From Nitrospinota bacterium (GTDB lineage Bacteria; Nitrospinota; Nitrospinia; UBA9942): DNA of 9,606 bases. Positions 6,377 to 9,606 of this stretch are shown here, one piece after another (the stretch's first letter is position 1; each line of letters begins with the position of its first letter). The DNA lies in the NCBI GenBank assembly GCA_016200365.1, contig JACQEW010000285.1, positions 1 to 9,606 of the forward strand. Direction: 5' to 3'. A program made the translations under genes and the position numbers. The notes under the pieces were generated by a model. That model made no database searches. It had not been told where the DNA came from and was given only the letters and a program-made list of their open reading frames with translations.

Positions 6377-7690
6377 ATGAATTTCTTCACAAAGGGTATA
6401 AAGAGAAAAATCGTCCTGTCAATGATTATAGTGGGAATAATACCCGGGGCAGCGGCTATAATGCTGACATATTCAGGAGGCACAAGGGCGCTGAAAAATT
6501 CTATAGGCGTTAATTTTCAAGAAATAGCGAGAGAGGCGTCGGACAGAATAGCCATGACAATTATTGATGAAATAAAAAGAGGAGAAGATATTGCGTCTGT
6601 TATTACCGCCTTTAATCAGAATGAAAAAGAAATTATCGCCTATCTAAACGCTGTTACCGAAAGGAACCGCCAAAAATATGTAAATATTATTCTAACCAGG
6701 CTCCAGTCTCCAGACTCACAAATCTTAATAAGCGAGCCCTATTTTAATAAAGAAATTTCCAATTATTCTATGAATATCTCAATACCCGTAATCCCCCCTT
6801 TAGAAAAGGGGGCATGGCACCCATCAGAAGGAGGGATCGGGGGATTTGGCTCATTAAATATAACCCTCAACATTGAAGAGCTTTTTAAAGTCATAACCGA
6901 TATACGGATTGGCGAGACAGGACACGCAAACCTCATTACCTCCGATAAGACAGTGCTGATATGCCCCTTATATCCGCCTATGAGCCATACCATAAACAAT
7001 CGCCTATTAAAGGAGATTAGCGATAAAAACTCCGGGTGGGTCATAGCAGATGATGATGCACATGGAGGGGAAAAATCTATAGTAGGGTTTGCACAGGTAA
7101 AGATGCCGGCAAATCTCGGGCAGGACAGCTTTGGCGGTAAAAATTGGTATATATTTATAAGACAGCATCCTGATGAGACTTACACACCTATGTATAGCCT
7201 GCTATGGAAAACATCGGCAGCCGGAGTGGTTTTGATCGGCGTTCTCTCTCTCCTTGGACTAACTGCTGCAAACAAAATAGTAAATCCGGTATTAGAGCTG
7301 AGAAAAGAGGCTGAATTAATCGGTAATGGAAATCTTGACCATAGATTAAGAATCGAAACAGGGGATGAGATTGAAGACCTTTCAATTGCTTTTAATAAGA
7401 TGGCGGATGATTTAAAACAAAATATCGAAGAGATAAAAAGGGTCGAGAGATTGGCATCTGTCGGTGAAATGGCGGCTGAGGCAGCGGACAGGATAAGAAA
7501 TCCGCTCTCATCAATTCTAACAGCAGTAGAACTCCTTAATTCTTCAGATGGAGGGTTGACAGAAGAAGAGAGAAAATCGCTGATTGTGGTCTTAAAGAAA
7601 GAAACCAGAAGGCTTGACAATATCTTAAAGGATTTTATAAACTCAGCAATACCGGAGACAACAAGAAAGGCAATAGGCAATAGGCAATAG
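6377..7690 (+). CDS. Membrane sensor with degenerate histidine-kinase core (dCache-like, HAMP, His-less DHp, no ATPase)
   Basis: This 437-residue protein has TM1 at ~11-31, a large periplasmic sensor at ~32-276 with the Cache-type stretch IGETGHANLITSD at 178-190, TM2 at ~279-299, HAMP at ~300-353 and a DHp hairpin at ~356-425. The DHp sequence is unmistakable (ASVGEMAAEAADRIRNPLSS) but the phosphoacceptor His is Asp371 (codon GAC, 7487-7489). The protein stops right after DHp helix 2 with IGNRQ, encoded by the AGGCAAT repeat, and has no N, G1 or G2 boxes. It cannot be a working kinase by itself. It may be a pseudokinase subunit that mixes with the kinase at 4410 or binds the regulator, or it may be a decaying gene. 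The frame is otherwise clean. An in-frame repeat sits in the sensor at residues ~138-156. Genes on both sides belong to the same cluster (gaps 53 and 57 bp). Confidence 0.9.
   Translation: MNFFTKGIKRKIVLSMIIVGIIPGAAAIMLTYSGGTRALKNSIGVNFQEIAREASDRIAMTIIDEIKRGEDIASVITAFNQNEKEIIAYLNAVTERNRQKYVNIILTRLQSPDSQILISEPYFNKEISNYSMNISIPVIPPLEKGAWHPSEGGIGGFGSLNITLNIEELFKVITDIRIGETGHANLITSDKTVLICPLYPPMSHTINNRLLKEISDKNSGWVIADDDAHGGEKSIVGFAQVKMPANLGQDSFGGKNWYIFIRQHPDETYTPMYSLLWKTSAAGVVLIGVLSLLGLTAANKIVNPVLELRKEAELIGNGNLDHRLRIETGDEIEDLSIAFNKMADDLKQNIEEIKRVERLASVGEMAAEAADRIRNPLSSILTAVELLNSSDGGLTEEERKSLIVVLKKETRRLDNILKDFINSAIPETTRKAIGNRQ
6788..6848. repeat. In-frame C-run/G-run palindromic element, copy 2 (in the second sensor)
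   Basis: AATCCCCC (6790-6797) pairs with GGGGGATT (6839-6846), enclosing a smaller CCCCTTT/AAAAGGGG hairpin and extra G-rich sequence. Read in frame it gives IPPLEKGAWHPSEGGIGGFG (residues 139-158), splitting two strands of the periplasmic Cache-like domain. This is the longest and best-preserved of the three copies. Confidence 0.8.
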
Positions 7691-7737
7691 GCAGTTTACC
7701 TTTATACTGCCTACTGCTCACTGCCTACTGCTTACTA
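7668..7737. repeat. AGGCAAT heptad inverted repeat at the end of the second sensor gene (4 + 4 units)
   Basis: Three AGGCAAT and one AGGCAGT unit (7668-7695) are followed by a 10-nt spacer (7696-7705) and ACTGCCT, ACTGCTC, ACTGCCT, ACTGCTT (7706-7733). The arms are mostly complementary. The first arm encodes the last residues (KAIGNRQ) and the stop codon of the second sensor, so its truncation point falls exactly in the repeat. Confidence 0.85.
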
Positions 7738-7747
7738 TCTTTTTATT

Positions 7748-9151
7748 ATGTCTGAAAACAATTCATCTTCCATACTGATTATTGATGATGAAGATTCCAT
7801 GAGGGTTACCCTGTCCATACTCTTGAAGCGCAATGGATTTAAGGTAACCGAAGCGGAAAACGGAAAGACGGCATTGGAGCTTATAAGCAATAATCTTTTC
7901 GACCTGATTATCACCGATTTAAAAATAGGCGATATGAGCGGAATGGAGATTATACAATCTGCAAGGGACAGCAACCCCGCTGCCGAGATATTGGTCATTA
8001 CCGCTTACGGAACTATCGAGTCGGCGGTGGAGGCAATGAAGCTCGGCGCCTTTGATTACATTGTAAAGCCCTTTGAGAGCAACCAGATACTGCTTACCAT
8101 TAAAAAGGCACTGGAGAGAAAGAGGCTCATAAATGAGGTTAAATATTTAAGGAATGAGATTAAAAAAAGATTCAGCATAGATAGTATCGTTGGAAAGAGC
8201 CCTGAGATTCAGAAAGTCCTTGAAACCATCTCTATGGTTGCAAAGGTGGATACCACCGTATTGCTCGAAGGGGAGAGCGGGACAGGAAAGGAGCTGGTTG
8301 CAAAGGCAATCCATAATAATTCCCACAGAAGCCAGATGCCCTTTATAGCAATAAACTGCGGCGCCATCCCCGAAACCCTGCTTGAAAGCGAGTTGTTCGG
8401 GCATGTTAAAGGCTCTTTTACAGGCGCCATATCTAATAAAAAAGGACTCTTTGAAGAGGCGGATAAGGGAACAATCTTCCTTGATGAGATAGGCGATACA
8501 CCGCAGTCCACACAGGTAAAGCTCCTCAGGGTATTGCAGGAGCATGAGATAAGGAGGGTTGGAAGCAATACGGATATAAAGATAGATGTGCGGGTAATCG
8601 CGGCATTGAATAAGAATCTTCAGAAACTGGTTAAAGAGTTAAAGTTCAGGGAAGACCTGTTTTACAGACTGAATGTAATAAATATTACAATACCGCCTTT
8701 AAGGGATAGAAAGGATGACATCATCCCCTTAAGCGAACATTTTATAAAAATTTACAGCACAAAGATGAATAAGGAGATAAAGGGTATAACACCCGATGCA
8801 ATGGATATTTTAATGAGCTACAACTGGAAAGGGAATGTGAGAGAGCTGGAAAATATAATCGAGAGGACAATCGCCCTTTCACTTGATAACTATATAACAC
8901 CGGCGGCGCTGCCGGCAAACCTGCAAAAAAGCGAAATCCCCACCTTCCCCCCTTTTCTAAAGGGGAGTGAGGGGGACTTATTAAAGGCTGAAGATTCCAT
9001 GACGCTTGAAAATTTAGAAAGGCTGTATATACAGGAGGTGCTTAATTCATGCAGATGGAACCAGAAAGATGCGGCAAAAAAATTAGGCATAGGAAGAAAT
9101 ACCCTATGGAGAAAGATAAAGGAATACAACCTGACATCGCAAATACAATGA
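7748..9151 (+). CDS. NtrC-family σ54-dependent response regulator (REC, AAA+, Fis HTH)
   Basis: This 467-residue activator has a receiver domain at ~8-120 with acidic D13/D14, phosphoacceptor D57, T85 and K107. The AAA+ domain at ~146-380 has Walker A GESGTGKE (175-182), the σ54-contacting loop GSFTGA (222-227, Ser in place of the usual Ala), Walker B TIFLDEIGD (242-250) and NVRELENIIER (363-373). The Fis-type HTH is at ~424-462 (NQKDAAKKLGIGRNTLWRKIK). Phosphorylation, presumably by the kinase at 4410, should drive oligomerisation and activation of σ54 promoters. The perfect σ54 site at 3075-3090 is the expected target, with 3191-3217 as candidate binding site. An in-frame repeat (residues ~397-411) lengthens the linker between AAA+ and HTH. 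The ATG has no clear SD and lies 10 nt after a repeat. Confidence 0.96.
   Translation: MSENNSSSILIIDDEDSMRVTLSILLKRNGFKVTEAENGKTALELISNNLFDLIITDLKIGDMSGMEIIQSARDSNPAAEILVITAYGTIESAVEAMKLGAFDYIVKPFESNQILLTIKKALERKRLINEVKYLRNEIKKRFSIDSIVGKSPEIQKVLETISMVAKVDTTVLLEGESGTGKELVAKAIHNNSHRSQMPFIAINCGAIPETLLESELFGHVKGSFTGAISNKKGLFEEADKGTIFLDEIGDTPQSTQVKLLRVLQEHEIRRVGSNTDIKIDVRVIAALNKNLQKLVKELKFREDLFYRLNVINITIPPLRDRKDDIIPLSEHFIKIYSTKMNKEIKGITPDAMDILMSYNWKGNVRELENIIERTIALSLDNYITPAALPANLQKSEIPTFPPFLKGSEGDLLKAEDSMTLENLERLYIQEVLNSCRWNQKDAAKKLGIGRNTLWRKIKEYNLTSQIQ
8935..8979. repeat. In-frame C-run/G-run palindromic element, copy 3 (in the response regulator)
   Basis: CCCCCCTTTT (8947-8956) and AAAGGGG (8959-8965), flanked by ATCCCC and GGGGGA, form the same kind of nested palindrome as copies 1 and 2. 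In frame it reads PTFPPFLKGSEGDL (398-411), placed in the flexible linker before the Fis-type helix-turn-helix. Confidence 0.8.
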
Positions 9152-9217
9152 ACAAAACGTTCCTTCGGAGCGGTGGATCTGTATGAATTTCTTGCACTTT
9201 TTTAGTACCTCTATAGC

Positions 9218-9287
9218 TATACCCTGTTAGATATTTGCTGTTGAATGGGGATAATTCCATTGAATATCTATTATCTAACAGGGTATA
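9218..9287. repeat. 70-bp hairpin with 16-bp perfect terminal inverted repeats, TA-flanked
   Basis: TATACCCTGTTAGATA (9218-9233) and its exact complement TATCTAACAGGGTATA (9272-9287) enclose 38 nt with a small inner AATGG/CCATT stem. The arms end in TA, as expected for TA-target elements. It starts exactly where the transposase-like fragment loses similarity, so it may be a tiny MITE inserted in that gene. The T-rich sequence after it (ACTTTTTA) also allows a weak terminator on the plus strand. Confidence 0.65.
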
Positions 9288-9451
9288 CTTTTTATCCGTC
9301 TCGCATATAACCCGCCATTCCGAACCATCTTGAAGCCTTTAAGAGGTATGTGGTCTATTAATCGTATGATAAATTCTTTTGCAGATAAGGTCATATATAC
9401 CCTTTTGCCTGTTTCATGGCTCTCATACCAGAAGGTAACCTCTTTACCCCG
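9287..9451 (-). pseudogene. IS91-family-like transposase fragment (C-terminal part)
   Basis: A minus-strand frame between stops (TAA at 9452-9454 and TAG at 9275-9277) encodes about 55 residues beginning RGKEVTFWYESHETGKRV, then LSAKEFIIRLIDHIPLKGF and MVRNGGLYARRIK. The order 'VTF.Y..H.TG', 'EFI.R...H.P.KGF' and 'R..GLYAR' is typical of the end of IS91-type (Y2 rolling-circle) transposases. It has no start, no catalytic tyrosines and is cut at both ends, so it is a remnant. The left cut coincides with the hairpin at 9218-9287. Recognition is from memory of the family, not from a search. Confidence 0.6.
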
Positions 9452-9606
9452 TTACACCCAAAATGCCCCACCCCTTCCAGGCTGTCCGACAATTATACAA
9501 ATGCTATGTGCAATGGCTTTTGATAAAAGAGATAATTTAGCGAGGGATATAATTTTCGTATTGATGCCTCCATTATATCCCATACTCCTCTCTTTTTATT
9601 GAGTAA

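Larger units (their letters stand above)
9152..9606. other. Gene-free right edge with decayed insertion-sequence material
   Basis: No intact gene or clear rho-independent terminator follows the response regulator. The segment contains the 70-bp TA-flanked hairpin and a minus-strand transposase fragment (both listed). Sequence right of ~9452 could not be assigned. A plus-strand open frame at 9330-9602 runs antisense to the transposase fragment and has no family signature. Confidence 0.6.

Noticed and set aside
9218..9295. Rho-independent terminator of the regulator gene
   Set aside because: The stem is long, but the 38-nt loop and the interrupted T-run are poor for termination. A mobile or repeat origin explains the perfect arms better, although weak termination is not excluded.
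9330..9602. 90-codon plus-strand frame at the right edge
   Set aside because: It is antisense to the better-supported transposase-like fragment, with no RBS and no recognisable domain.

Overview
The window is about 42-45% G+C over most of its length and looks like a chromosomal segment of an anaerobic or facultative bacterium with σ54 regulation, Tat export and respiratory molybdoenzymes. AGA/AGG and ATA codons are common and short palindromic repeats are everywhere. Nitrospirota- or Desulfobacterota-like lineages would fit, but that is a guess from style and not from a marker gene.

Left part (1-2963, minus strand): a two-gene respiratory operon of the complex iron-sulfur molybdoenzyme (CISM) type. 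The Fe-S electron-transfer subunit comes first (2963 to 2298). It is followed by a Tat-exported molybdopterin catalytic subunit, which starts at 2201 and runs off the left edge. Both genes have strong Shine-Dalgarno sites. Both proteins have unusual cluster ligands: the Fe-S subunit has lost the ligands of exactly one of its four expected [4Fe-4S] clusters, and the catalytic subunit has Asp at one expected FS0 Cys position. The last ~535 bases of the window edge are much richer in G+C than the rest of the same open frame.

Middle (2964-3420): a divergent control region. A textbook σ54 promoter (TGGCAC-N5-TTGC, minus strand) faces the enzyme operon. A good σ70 promoter (TTGACA-N16-TAATAT, plus strand) faces the regulators. 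An 8-bp inverted repeat lies between them, about 140 bp upstream of the predicted σ54 start, and is a candidate enhancer site.

Right part (3421-9151, plus strand): a four-gene signalling cluster. It encodes a secreted PhnD-like substrate-binding protein, a full membrane histidine kinase (Cache-like sensor, HAMP, PAS, DHp, ATPase), a second membrane sensor whose kinase core is broken (phosphoacceptor His replaced by Asp, no ATPase domain), and an NtrC-type σ54 activator. The arrangement recalls the AioXSR/ArxXSR three-component systems that control arsenite-related molybdoenzymes. The likely circuit is: periplasmic ligand, binding protein, sensor kinase(s), NtrC-type activator, enhancer, σ54 promoter, enzyme. 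The ligand and the enzyme substrate cannot be read from the sequence.

Right edge (9152-9606): no intact gene. It holds a decayed minus-strand fragment that resembles the C-terminal part of IS91-family transposases, bordered by a 70-bp TA-flanked hairpin.

Small repeats run through the whole locus. Five of the gaps carry iterated short-unit repeats or long hairpins of different sequence. Three of the four signalling proteins carry an in-frame C-run/G-run palindromic element read as P-P-x-x-K-G.
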